29,041 nt of DNA from Syntrophaceae bacterium UBA6252 (GTDB lineage: Bacteria; Desulfobacterota; Syntrophia; Syntrophales; UBA6807), in NCBI GenBank assembly GCA_002441265.1, contig DJVQ01000036.1:1-29041 (forward strand), in the 5' to 3' direction. Numbering within the stretch: position 1 is the stretch's first letter; the number at the start of each line of letters is the position of its first letter. A program made the position numbers and the translations under genes. This document shows positions 15,915-22,970 of the stretch, piece by piece. The notes beneath the pieces are model-generated. The model saw only the letters and a list, made by a program, of their open reading frames with translations, was not told the DNA's origin and did no database searches.

Positions 15915-18900
15915 TCAGACCTCCAGGTCGCAGCGGAGGCATCGGGTCGCCTCCCGTACGGCGGTATCCAGGTCGAAGCCGACCTCCACCTCCCGGAAAT
16001 TGCCCTTCCGCTCGAAAGCCTCCAGTTCGGGCATGGCCGCCTGGGGACATTCCTCCGTTTCCTCGTCGATGACGGCGGGGATCTGGATGGCCTCCTCGGG
16101 GGGCGCCTCCCAGGGGGCTTCTCCGTTGGCCGCGCGGATGGCGGCGTCCATTTCCGCGGCGCCCTGGTGCCCCGCGGAGATGGCCCCCACGACCGTCCAG
16201 GGTCCCGTGACGGCGTCACCACCGGCGAAGACCCGGGGATTGGTGCTTTGGGCCCTGGTGCCCTTCTCCAGATCGAAGGTGGTCCATTTGTTCACCGAGA
16301 TCCCGCTGTCTCCGGCGACGAAGGAGAGATCGGGCGCCTGGCCGATGGCGGCGACGACGGCGTCGACGGCCAGGGTGAACTCCGAGCCGGGATCCGCCAC
16401 GGGGCGCTTCCGGCCGCTTCGGTCGAAGTCGCCCAGTTTCATCCGCTGGCAGGTGATTCCCTCCACCTTGCCGTCCTTTCCGAGAATCCGGAGGGGGGCG
16501 ACGAGGTACTCGATCTTGATTCCCTCGTGTTCCGCCGCAGTGATTTCCTCTTCCGCAGCGGGCATGTCGCCCCGAAGCCGGCGGTAGAGAATGGTCACGT
16601 CCGCGCCGAGGCGCAGGGCGCAACGGGCGGCGTCGATGGCCGAATTGCCGCCGCCAACGACGGCCACCTTCCGGCCAAGCGTCTTTTCGCCCTTCAGCCA
16701 CTTCTCCTCATCGATGTTGAAGTCTCTCAGGAACTCCACGCCGCCGAAGACCCCCTTGAGGTCCTCGCCCTCCACGTCCATCCGCTGGCTCTTGTGGGCG
16801 CCGGGGGCGAGATAGACGTAGTCGAAATCCTTCCGGAGCTGTTCCAGGGAAATGTCCCGGCCCACCCGGGTGTTGCACCGGATTTCAACTCCCAGCGCGG
16901 CGATGGCGTCGATTTCCTTCTTGAGGATGTTCCTCGGGAGCCGGTAGGAGGGGATCCCGTAGCGGAGCATGCCGCCCGCCTCGGGGAGTTCCTCGAAAAC
17001 GGCGACCCCGTATCCACGGAGCGCCAGGTCCTTCGCCGCGGTGAGGCCGGCCGGGCCGGCGCCGACGACGGCGATCCTTTCCTTTCTCGTCACGGGAACC
17101 TTCTCCACTTTCGGACGGGTGGCGTTGTCCGTGATGAACCGCTTCAGGAACTTGATGGCGATCGGTTCGTCCAGGGTCTGCCTGCGGCACTTGGACTGGC
17201 ACTGGTGGTCGCAGACCCTGCCGCAGACCGACGGGAAGGGGTTCGTCCGGAGCATGACCCTGTATGCGTCCTCCAGACGGTTCGCCCGGATCAGGGCGAT
17301 GTAGGAGGGAACGTCCATGCCGATGGGGCAGGCGTGCTGGCAGGGGGATTTGAAAAGGGCCGAACAGACGACGGCGGGACACCTCTTGTCCCGGATGTGG
17401 GTCTCGTATTCGTTCCGGAAATACCGGATGGTGCTCAGGACGGGGTTCGGCGCCGTCTGGCCGAGACCGCACAGGGAGGCGTCCTTGATGATGGAGGCCA
17501 TTTCCTCGAGCAGTTCGATGTCGCCTTCCTTCCCTTTTCCGTTGCAGATGTTCGTCAGGATTTCGAGCATCCGCTTCGTTCCCTCCCGGCAGGGGGTGCA
17601 CTTCCCGCAGGATTCCTCCTGGCAGAAGTCCATGAAGAAGCGGGCCATGTCGACGGCGCACTTGTCCTCGTTCATGACGATCATCCCGCCCGATCCCATG
17701 ATGGCGCCGAGTTCGGTGATCGTCTCGTAGTCCACGGGGGCGTTGAGGTGCTGGACGGGGATCATGCCGCCGGAGGGGCCGCCGAGCTGGACGGCCTTGA
17801 ACTTCTTTCCCTCGGGGATTCCTCCCCCGATGTCGTAGATGATGGTTCCCAGGGTCGTTCCCATGGGCACCTCGACGAGACCGACGTTGTTCACGTCCCC
17901 CGTGAGGGCGAAGACCTTGGTGCCCCTGCTTTTCTCCGTACCGACGGAGGCGTACCACTCGAAGCCCCTCAGGATGATCTGGGGAATGCTGGAGAGGGTC
18001 TCCACGTTGTTCAGAACGCTCGGCTTTCCCCACAGGCCCTTCACGGCGGGGAAGGGCGGGCGGGGACGGGGCATGCCCCTCTTCCCCTCGATGGAGGTCA
18101 TGAGGGCCGTTTCCTCGCCGCAGACGAAGGCCCCGGCGCCCTGGTACACCTCGATGTCGAAATCGAATCCCGTGCCGAGGATGTCCTGTCCCAGGAGCCC
18201 GTATTCCTTGGCCTGGGCAATGGCGATGTCAAGCCGCTTCAGGGCGAGGGGGTACTCGGCCCGGCAGTAGATGTATCCCTTGTGGGCGCCGATCGCCTTG
18301 GCCCCGATGATCATGCCCTCGAGGACGGAGTGCGGGTCCGCTTCGAGAACGCTCCGGTCCATGAAGGCCCCGGGGTCTCCCTCGTCGGCGTTGCACAGCA
18401 TGTACTTCACGTCTCCCGGGGACTGGGAGGCGAACCGCCATTTCAGCCCCGTGGGGAAGCCGGCCCCGCCCCGGCCCCGGAGGCCGGACTTGAAGACTTC
18501 GTCCACGATCTGCTGGGACGTCATCTCGGTCAGGGCCTTTGCCATGCCGGCGTACCCGTCCCGCGCGATGTATTCGTCGATCTTCTCGGGATCGATGAGG
18601 CCCCGGTTCCGGAGGACCCGAAGTTCCTGGAGGGCGAAGAAGGGGATCTCCTGCATGGTGGGGATCGTCTCCTCCGTCGTCGGTTCCTTGTAGAAGAGCC
18701 GTTCCAGGGGCCTTCCCTTGATGAAGTGTTCCTCCACCAGTTCGGGGACGTCCTTGGGCTGGACGAGCATGTAGATGATGCCTTCGGGATAGACCACCAG
18801 GATCGGTCCCATGGCGCAAAAACCGTTGCAGCCCGTTTCCACGAGGCGGATTTCATCGGAGAGCTTGCGCTTGTCCAGTTCCTCCACGAGCGCCTTCCGG

Positions 18901-18971
18901 ACGGCGATGCTTCCGGAGGCGTGACAGCCCGTCCCTCCGCAGAGCAGTATATGAGAGCGAAATACCTTCAT
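15915..18971 (-). CDS. NuoF/HndC-like NADH module fused to GltD/NfnB-like NAD(P)H oxidoreductase
   Basis: A 1018-residue flavo-iron-sulfur protein joining two normally separate subunits. Residues 1-95: thioredoxin-like [2Fe-2S] domain (Cys11, 16, 48, 52). About 150-400: NuoF fold with the FMN/NADH motif GLRGRGGAGFPTG (163-175), NADEGDPGAF (194-203) and GAGAFVCGEETAL. Then an SLBB region and the N3-type [4Fe-4S] ESCGKCTPC (Cys455, 458, 461, 501). 531-595: two [4Fe-4S] motifs of the GltD/DPYD kind, replacing the ferredoxin tail of HndC/HydB. 632-1018: two Rossmann motifs, GAGPAG (637-642, FAD) and GGGNSA (773-778, NAD(P)), and the usual CLRCD end. The start has AAGGAGG 9 nt upstream. With the NuoE- and HndB-like genes before it, it could form an electron-bifurcating transhydrogenase (Stn-type) or the diaphorase of a formate dehydrogenase. 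Confidence 0.92.
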   Translation of the reverse strand: MKVFRSHILLCGGTGCHASGSIAVRKALVEELDKRKLSDEIRLVETGCNGFCAMGPILVVYPEGIIYMLVQPKDVPELVEEHFIKGRPLERLFYKEPTTEETIPTMQEIPFFALQELRVLRNRGLIDPEKIDEYIARDGYAGMAKALTEMTSQQIVDEVFKSGLRGRGGAGFPTGLKWRFASQSPGDVKYMLCNADEGDPGAFMDRSVLEADPHSVLEGMIIGAKAIGAHKGYIYCRAEYPLALKRLDIAIAQAKEYGLLGQDILGTGFDFDIEVYQGAGAFVCGEETALMTSIEGKRGMPRPRPPFPAVKGLWGKPSVLNNVETLSSIPQIILRGFEWYASVGTEKSRGTKVFALTGDVNNVGLVEVPMGTTLGTIIYDIGGGIPEGKKFKAVQLGGPSGGMIPVQHLNAPVDYETITELGAIMGSGGMIVMNEDKCAVDMARFFMDFCQEESCGKCTPCREGTKRMLEILTNICNGKGKEGDIELLEEMASIIKDASLCGLGQTAPNPVLSTIRYFRNEYETHIRDKRCPAVVCSALFKSPCQHACPIGMDVPSYIALIRANRLEDAYRVMLRTNPFPSVCGRVCDHQCQSKCRRQTLDEPIAIKFLKRFITDNATRPKVEKVPVTRKERIAVVGAGPAGLTAAKDLALRGYGVAVFEELPEAGGMLRYGIPSYRLPRNILKKEIDAIAALGVEIRCNTRVGRDISLEQLRKDFDYVYLAPGAHKSQRMDVEGEDLKGVFGGVEFLRDFNIDEEKWLKGEKTLGRKVAVVGGGNSAIDAARCALRLGADVTILYRRLRGDMPAAEEEITAAEHEGIKIEYLVAPLRILGKDGKVEGITCQRMKLGDFDRSGRKRPVADPGSEFTLAVDAVVAAIGQAPDLSFVAGDSGISVNKWTTFDLEKGTRAQSTNPRVFAGGDAVTGPWTVVGAISAGHQGAAEMDAAIRAANGEAPWEAPPEEAIQIPAVIDEETEECPQAAMPELEAFERKGNFREVEVGFDLDTAVREATRCLRCDLEV

Positions 18972-18990
18972 CGGTTACCAACCTCCTTGG

Positions 18991-19374
18991 TCAATCGGTT
19001 TTTTCCCTGCCCTTGGCAAGGACGAAGGGGGTCTGGACTTCTCCCTCGAGGACGTGGCGCCGGAAGATCTGGCGCATCCTGGCGGGGTCCACGTGTTCGT
19101 ACTTGATGGGTTCCTTCCCGAGGACTTCCACGGTGACGAGAGGTTCCCGGCTGCACAGGCCCATGCATCCCGACGTGGTGACGACGACGTCCGACACGCC
19201 GGATTCGTCGATTTCCCCGATCAGGGTGTTCATGACTTCCCTGGCGCCGGCGGCGATCCCGCAGGTCCCCATGTGCACGGTGACCTTGACCCGCCTTTCA
19301 CCGGCCCGAAGCGCGTTTTCCGCACTGACCCGTTCCTTGATTTTCTTCAGATCTTCAATTTTTATTTTCGACAT
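18991..19374 (-). CDS. HndB-like (2Fe-2S) ferredoxin-domain subunit
   Basis: A 127-residue small subunit resembling HndB of the NADP-reducing hydrogenase of Desulfovibrio fructosovorans, a thioredoxin-fold ferredoxin-like protein. After a lysine-rich helix (1-30) come VHMGTCGIAAGAREVM (Cys38) and TTSGCMGLCSREP (Cys70, Cys74). Those are the only three cysteines, one short of a standard [2Fe-2S] set, so either the cluster has an unusual ligand or the protein is structural. The ATG at 19372-19374 has AGGGAG upstream. It lies 27 nt after the NuoE-like gene and 19 nt before the fusion gene, in the same order as hndA-hndB-hndC. Confidence 0.87.
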   Translation of the reverse strand: MSKIKIEDLKKIKERVSAENALRAGERRVKVTVHMGTCGIAAGAREVMNTLIGEIDESGVSDVVVTTSGCMGLCSREPLVTVEVLGKEPIKYEHVDPARMRQIFRRHVLEGEVQTPFVLAKGREKTD

Positions 19375-19401
19375 GGCAGCGCTCCCTGTCTTTCCTTTCC
19401 G

Positions 19402-19896
19402 TTAGTTGTACTGTTCCAGGATGTCTCGGACCTTTCCAGCCTTGACCCTTCCATGGACGTCCTCGTCGACGACGACGACCGGCCCGAGGCCGCAGGCGCC
19501 CAGGCAGCGTACCGTCTCGTAGGTGAACCGGCGGTCCTCCGTCGTTTCCCCCTCGCTGACGCCGTAAGTTTTCTGGATGCTCTCGGAGATGGATTTTCCG
19601 CCCCTGACGTAGCAGGCCGTCCCCAGGCACACCCGGCAGGTGTGGCGGCCCCGGGGCGTCATGGTGAAGAAGGAATAGAAGGTGACCACGCCGTACACCT
19701 GGCTGAGAGGAAGGTTGAGTCCCTGGGCGATTCTCTTCTGGACGGGCATGGGCAGGTATTCAAGAGCGACCTGCGCCTTCTCCAGAACGGGGATAAGCCC
19801 TCCCGGCTTTCCCCTGTAGCTTTCGATGATCTCGTCAAGCTTCCGGATCTGCTCCGGTGTGAATTCTTTCAAAAGGTCGTCATTGTCTGATTTCAT
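19402..19896 (-). CDS. NuoE/HndA-like [2Fe-2S] subunit
   Basis: A 164-residue member of the 24-kDa subunit family (NuoE, HndA, HydC), which passes electrons between the NADH-FMN subunit and partners through one [2Fe-2S] cluster. An N-terminal helical domain (about 1-80, with LIPVLEKAQVALEYLP and VYGVVTFYSFF) precedes the thioredoxin-like domain; ligands are Cys90 and Cys95 (CLGTAC-type spacing) and Cys131 and Cys135 (CLGAC). An AGGAGG at 19906-19911, 9 nt from the ATG at 19894-19896, fixes the start; another ATG 5 nt upstream is out of frame. It is separated by 40 nt from the ATPase gene before it. Its direct partner is expected to be the NuoF half of the 1018-residue protein. Confidence 0.94.
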   Translation of the reverse strand: MKSDNDDLLKEFTPEQIRKLDEIIESYRGKPGGLIPVLEKAQVALEYLPMPVQKRIAQGLNLPLSQVYGVVTFYSFFTMTPRGRHTCRVCLGTACYVRGGKSISESIQKTYGVSEGETTEDRRFTYETVRCLGACGLGPVVVVDEDVHGRVKAGKVRDILEQYN

Positions 19897-19936
19897 TCCA
19901 TCTGTCCTCCTGAAGTCGTCTTGATATACCCCAATC

Positions 19937-20485
19937 TCACTGATCCGCGTTGATGTTTCGGAGCCCTTCCCGGATGTCGTCCCCGATGATGCGGAGCACG
20001 TCCGGGTGGTCCAGCGGGACGTCGCCGATCTCCTTCCGGATGTCCCGGGTATCGATGGTGTACGCGGCTCCGTCCCTGAGGTGCGTGTAGACGAAGTCGA
20101 CCCCCGGATTTCCCGCGATCAGGGTTCCAAGGGTGGAAGCCATGTCGCCCAGGGGCTGGCGGTCGATGTGACTCCACTGAAACTCCGCCGAGACGGTGGT
20201 GCCTCCGCGGGCTCCGGATCGAATGGAAAAAGAGCCGTTCGCCGCCTGGGCCGCCTGCCGGAAAAGGGGGAGCCCCAGTCCCACCCTCCGGACGGTCCGG
20301 GTCGTATAGAAGGGGTCGACGGCTTTGGCCCGGGTTTCCTCGTCCATGCCCGGCCCGTCGTCGCTGATTTCTATCCGGAACCGGTCGGCGGCCCGGTCCT
20401 CCTCGACGGAAATCCCGACAAGACCCGCGCCCGCCCGGGTCGAGTTCTCGACGATGTCGAGAATATGCAGGGAAAGTTCCAGCAT
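19937..20485 (-). CDS. GHKL (HATPase) domain protein, redox-operon type
   Basis: A 182-residue protein with a histidine-kinase-like ATPase domain and no sensor or phospho-acceptor domain. The N box is LDIVENSTRAGA (Asn about residue 15), the G1 box DDGPGMDEE and the G2 region RRVGLGLPL. The C-terminal 60 residues (after FQWSHIDRQPLGD) form a short extra domain. Such proteins accompany DRTGG, PHP and NuoE/F genes in hydrogenase and related clusters of anaerobes; their exact job is not settled, and a signalling or maturation role is likely. The ATG at 20483-20485, with GGGAG upstream, gives the conserved MLELSLHILDIVENS start; it follows the PHP stop by 2 nt, so coupling is probable. Confidence 0.88.
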   Translation of the reverse strand: MLELSLHILDIVENSTRAGAGLVGISVEEDRAADRFRIEISDDGPGMDEETRAKAVDPFYTTRTVRRVGLGLPLFRQAAQAANGSFSIRSGARGGTTVSAEFQWSHIDRQPLGDMASTLGTLIAGNPGVDFVYTHLRDGAAYTIDTRDIRKEIGDVPLDHPDVLRIIGDDIREGLRNINADQ

Positions 20486-20487
20486 GG

Positions 20488-21222
20488 CTAACTCCCGGCG
20501 GATCTTCCGTCCATTTCCAGGAACGCCTTGCGGAACGCTTCCACCGTCGGTTCCTCCATGGCGACCGCCGTCCACACCCTGCCGATGTCCCGGAGGAAAT
20601 GGGCGTCGGAACTCCGGATGAGCGTCCTGCCGGAAAGTCCCGGGAAGATTTCCCGGGCCCTTTCGGGGGTCATGCGGTACGAGAGTTCCAGGGCGTCAAA
20701 GGGAAGGTCGGGCGGAACGAATCCCAGTTGCCCGATGACGCCGAAACTTTCCCGGTCGATGTGGGACGCGATGGCCAGCCCCCCCTGTCGATGGATCGCT
20801 TCCACGATCCGGTCGAGGGGGATGTCCGTCGACCCGATGAGGAGCCTGTCGTTGAAACCCTCCACTTCGTCCATTTCGTTCACGACGACCTGGCAGCCGA
20901 ATTTCTCCTCCCGGTTGGTTCCCCGGAGGGAACGGTAAACCATTTCCTGCAAAGGCGCAAGGGCGTTCAAATTGTCAAAGATCCCGATGAGGTGAACCTC
21001 TTCCCTGCTTGAGATCTCAATGCCCGGGAGCACCGTGAGGGGCGTTCCGCGGGCGGCACGGATGACATAGGGCGCGTTTTCCGAGGCGTTGTGGTCGCAG
21101 ATTCCGATGACGTCAAGGCCCGCCTCGATCGCCTTCGCCACGATGGCCGTAGGATACATGTCGAGATCGCCGCAGGGAGAGAGGCAGGTGTGGATATGAA
21201 GATCACATCGGAATTCCTTCAC
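20488..21222 (-). CDS. PHP-domain phosphoesterase-like protein
   Basis: A 244-residue PHP-domain protein, a metal-dependent phosphoesterase fold related to histidinol phosphatase and polymerase PHP domains. Metal-binding motifs are in place: DLHIHTCLSPCG at residues 7-18, ICDHN at about 41-45, a Glu in PGIEISS, ASHIDRE and the final SSDAHFL. The substrate is unknown. The only in-frame start before an upstream stop is GTG at 21220-21222, whose ribosome site is weak; a CCGGC-GAAA-GCCGG hairpin lies about 20 nt before it on the minus strand. Position within the regulator/NuoE/NuoF operon matches the conserved association seen in hydrogenase gene clusters and suggests signalling by hydrolysis of a small phosphorylated molecule, which is inference. 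Confidence 0.88.
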   Translation of the reverse strand: MKEFRCDLHIHTCLSPCGDLDMYPTAIVAKAIEAGLDVIGICDHNASENAPYVIRAARGTPLTVLPGIEISSREEVHLIGIFDNLNALAPLQEMVYRSLRGTNREEKFGCQVVVNEMDEVEGFNDRLLIGSTDIPLDRIVEAIHRQGGLAIASHIDRESFGVIGQLGFVPPDLPFDALELSYRMTPERAREIFPGLSGRTLIRSSDAHFLRDIGRVWTAVAMEEPTVEAFRKAFLEMDGRSAGS

Positions 21223-21355
21223 CGTTCGTAACAGGCAAACCGGCTTTCGCCGGAGCGAAGCGTTTCATTTCCCCATCCGTTTCCGCCGGGACCGGAGGAG
21301 GGGCGCCCCGTTTTTCCTTTCCCGGGCCGGCCGAACAGAGCCCCGGCCCTTTCGA

Positions 21356-21691
21356 TCAGCCTCGAAGAAGCCCGTAGAGGCGGCCGGCGATCTCGAACGT
21401 GGGGAGATCGGTCACGAGAATGGGAATCCCTTCCTTCACCGCCTTTTCCAGCGTGTCGCCGTCCGGTTCCTTTCCCTGCACCAGAAGGATCCCGGCGTGA
21501 TCCTTCAGGCTGGCGACGGCGACGATGTTCTGATGGGTCTGGCGGGTGATCCAGAGATCCGACTCGCCGCTGTTCGCCAGAACGTCGCTGAGAAGATCTC
21601 CGGCGTAGCCGCCTTTCACCGTCCGTTCCAGGTACTCCCCCCCGCAAGCCACTCTCAGATTCAATGCCTTTACAACGGAAGCCAGGTTCAT
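21356..21691 (-). CDS. DRTGG-domain protein 2
   Basis: A 111-residue single-domain protein of the DRTGG type, a domain that in larger proteins accompanies CBS or phosphotransferase modules and probably binds a ligand or regulates partners. It is a clear paralogue of the protein at 22305-22682: both share the core GDLLSDVLA/ADLLSDVLA, a central strand of the type ILLVQGKEPD/IVIVRGKIPP and an ending GRLYGLL/GRLYRHG. The DRTGG motif itself is worn to KGGYAG. The ATG at 21689-21691 has AAGGGTGG upstream; 16 extra residues to 21739 would enter the dispersed repeat and are unlikely. The 133 nt to the PHP gene hold only a short GNRA-loop hairpin. Confidence 0.8.
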   Translation of the reverse strand: MNLASVVKALNLRVACGGEYLERTVKGGYAGDLLSDVLANSGESDLWITRQTHQNIVAVASLKDHAGILLVQGKEPDGDTLEKAVKEGIPILVTDLPTFEIAGRLYGLLRG

Positions 21692-21722
21692 GGATACCAC
21701 CCTTGGTTTCTCGTGCATTCGT

Positions 21723-21877
21723 GTTTGACGGCTTCGCAAAGAGTTCCCGTGCCGCGCCGTTCTTCCTCCCCCATCCCCGTCGCGATACGTCTCGCCCGCC
21801 CGAATACGGATATCGGCCCCCGGAGCTTTTCCCTTCGCCGATCGAAAGAGCGTTGCTTCGACTCTTTACGCGTTCAT
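21723..21877. repeat. Dispersed palindrome-ended repeat, copy 2 (diverged, inverted)
   Basis: The left end (21723-21743) reads TTTGACGGCTTCGCAAAGAG, which matches the reverse complement of the right end of copy 1 (7741-7763) except for two G/A-type changes, and similarity continues inward for about 40 nt (TTCC-TGC-GCG, TTCTTCC). The right end, GACTCTTTACG-CGTTCATC (21860-21877), is a damaged form of the arm type GACTTTTTACGA. The element fills most of the 182-nt gap between the anti-sigma-like gene and the second DRTGG gene, and its right end overlaps the stop codon of the former (21874-21876). Confidence 0.6.
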
Positions 21878-22302
21878 CCTGTTTCAGGGATACGGAACAA
21901 AATCCTGAGTTTCGTGCCCTGGTTCACCTCTGAGGTGATTTCAAATTCATCGGAACAACTTTTGATGTTCACCAGCCCCATTCCCGCGCCGAAGCCCAGT
22001 TCGCGGATCAGTTCGGTGGCCGTCGAATAGCCCGGTCTCATGGCCAGTTCGATGTCCTCTATGCCCGGCCCTTCGTCCTCCACGTCGATCCGGATGTGAT
22101 CGTCACGGACCTGAAGCCGGATCGTCCCCATCCTGGCGTACGATATGATGTTCACTTCCGATTCGTAGGCGGCGATGGCGGCGCGCCGCAGGATTTCGGG
22201 GGCGACGCCCATTTTTTTCAGGGCCATTTTGACCAGAACCGCGACTTTTCCCGCCTCCTTGAAGTCTCCTCCCTTGACGGGGTAACTGTTTTCATACTGC
22301 AT
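21874..22302 (-). CDS. Anti-sigma-factor-like ATPase (RsbW/SpoIIAB type)
   Basis: A 142-residue GHKL ATPase of the serine-kinase/anti-sigma class. The N box is AAYESEVNIISYA (Glu47-Asn51 region), the G1 box DEGPGIED and the G2 box GFGAGMGLVNIKS. In Bacillus such proteins phosphorylate an anti-anti-sigma factor or hold a sigma factor; no sigma factor or STAS protein is encoded here, so the target is unknown and may be one of the operon partners. The ATG at 22300-22302 follows the first DRTGG stop by 2 nt, with little ribosome site of its own, so coupling is likely. Its stop codon lies in the edge of a dispersed repeat. Confidence 0.87.
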   Translation of the reverse strand: MQYENSYPVKGGDFKEAGKVAVLVKMALKKMGVAPEILRRAAIAAYESEVNIISYARMGTIRLQVRDDHIRIDVEDEGPGIEDIELAMRPGYSTATELIRELGFGAGMGLVNIKSCSDEFEITSEVNQGTKLRILFRIPETG

Positions 22303-22304
22303 GG

Positions 22305-22682
22305 TCAGAGGGCGACGATCTCGTCGGCCCCGACCTTCTGGATACAGCCGACGATTCCATGTCTATAAAGCCTTCCCGAGGATTCGAACAGGATATAATG
22401 GGTCGCCATGATGGGGATCTCGAGTTCCTCGGCCAGGCGAAGGGTTTCCGCCGGAGGGATTTTCCCCCGCACGATCACGATGGCGGCGATGTCGAGGACG
22501 CTCGCCGTCCGGACCACCTGAGGATTGGTCAGACCGGTTAGAAGCACGCTTCCGGGGCGTGCGTATGCCAGAACGTCGCTCAACAGGTCGGCGGAAAAGG
22601 CCGTATCCACTTTGGTGTTCAAGAGTTTCCGCCCGACGAGGAGTTTGGCGTCCAGGATGTCCATCACGTCAAAGAGTGTCAC
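22305..22682 (-). CDS. DRTGG-domain protein 1
   Basis: A 125-residue single-domain DRTGG-type protein, first gene of the redox operon and paralogue of the protein at 21356-21691. The core VDTAFSADLLSDVLAYA lies at about residues 25-41, followed by IAAIVIVRGKIPP and the ending FESSGRLYRHGIVG. There are no metal or catalytic motifs. The start is GTG at 22680-22682; ATG at residue 7 is an alternative. Similar proteins head FeFe-hydrogenase and NuoEF-type clusters in Clostridia, Thermotogae and Deltaproteobacteria. Function unproven. On the minus strand a perfect TTGACA lies at 22804-22809, but with only a poor -10 at 17 bp. Confidence 0.82.
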   Translation of the reverse strand: MTLFDVMDILDAKLLVGRKLLNTKVDTAFSADLLSDVLAYARPGSVLLTGLTNPQVVRTASVLDIAAIVIVRGKIPPAETLRLAEELEIPIMATHYILFESSGRLYRHGIVGCIQKVGADEIVAL

Positions 22683-22876
22683 TGAAGCCTGCCATCCCCC
22701 GATTTCCGAAGGACCCCCGCCTCTGGAATAACAATTTTTTCGGGTTGTTCTTCTTGGATCGTGAAAAATTTCGCTTTCTTGGGTAACACAAAGACGAGGA
22801 CCCTGTCAACCGTTTTTCGGCCGGCGGCGGGAAGGGCCACTCTTTTCCGGTTTCGGAACCCACGAACATTTTTTTC

Positions 22877-22905
22877 TTGACATTGCCGGTTGCCTTCAGT
22901 AGCAT
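22877..22905 (+). promoter_or_regulatory. Promoter of the TetR/beta-oxidation operon
   Basis: A perfect TTGACA (22877-22882), a 17-bp spacer and TAGCAT (22900-22905, 4 of 6). The predicted start near 22912 falls inside the first operator-like palindrome, so a bound regulator would block initiation directly. The rest of the 288-nt divergent gap (22683-22876) is AT-rich, with no clear element beyond a lone minus-strand TTGACA at 22804-22809. Confidence 0.6.
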
Positions 22906-22906
22906 T

Positions 22907-22938
22907 CTGACCACCGGTCAGTAAATGACCATGGTTCA
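22907..22938 (+). promoter_or_regulatory. Tandem TetR operator-like palindromes
   Basis: CTGACC-ACC-GGTCAG (22907-22921) is a perfect 6-bp inverted repeat. A second site, TGACC-ATG-GTTCA (22926-22938), follows the same TGACCnnnGGTCA pattern with one mismatch. The centres are 18 bp apart, just under two helical turns, immediately downstream of the -10 box and upstream of a tetR gene. Autoregulation by that protein, probably released by an acyl-CoA, is the likely role. Confidence 0.6.
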
Positions 22939-22970
22939 TTTTCTGCCGGGGGACGTCAGGGGGTCCGGGA

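Noticed and set aside
16167..19106. Long plus-strand open frame opposite the NuoF-GltD fusion; similar ones at 10675-13341 and 23264-25603
   Set aside because: All mirror confident genes on the other strand and have low-complexity translations without recognisable domains.
21219..21647. Minus-strand frame crossing the DRTGG-2 and PHP junction
   Set aside because: It overlaps DRTGG-2 out of frame and is Arg/Gly-rich without motifs.
22781..22809. Minus-strand promoter for the redox operon (TTGACA at 22804-22809)
   Set aside because: The -35 box is perfect but the sequence at 17 bp (TTACCC) is a poor -10, and no better partner was found; left as a possibility only.
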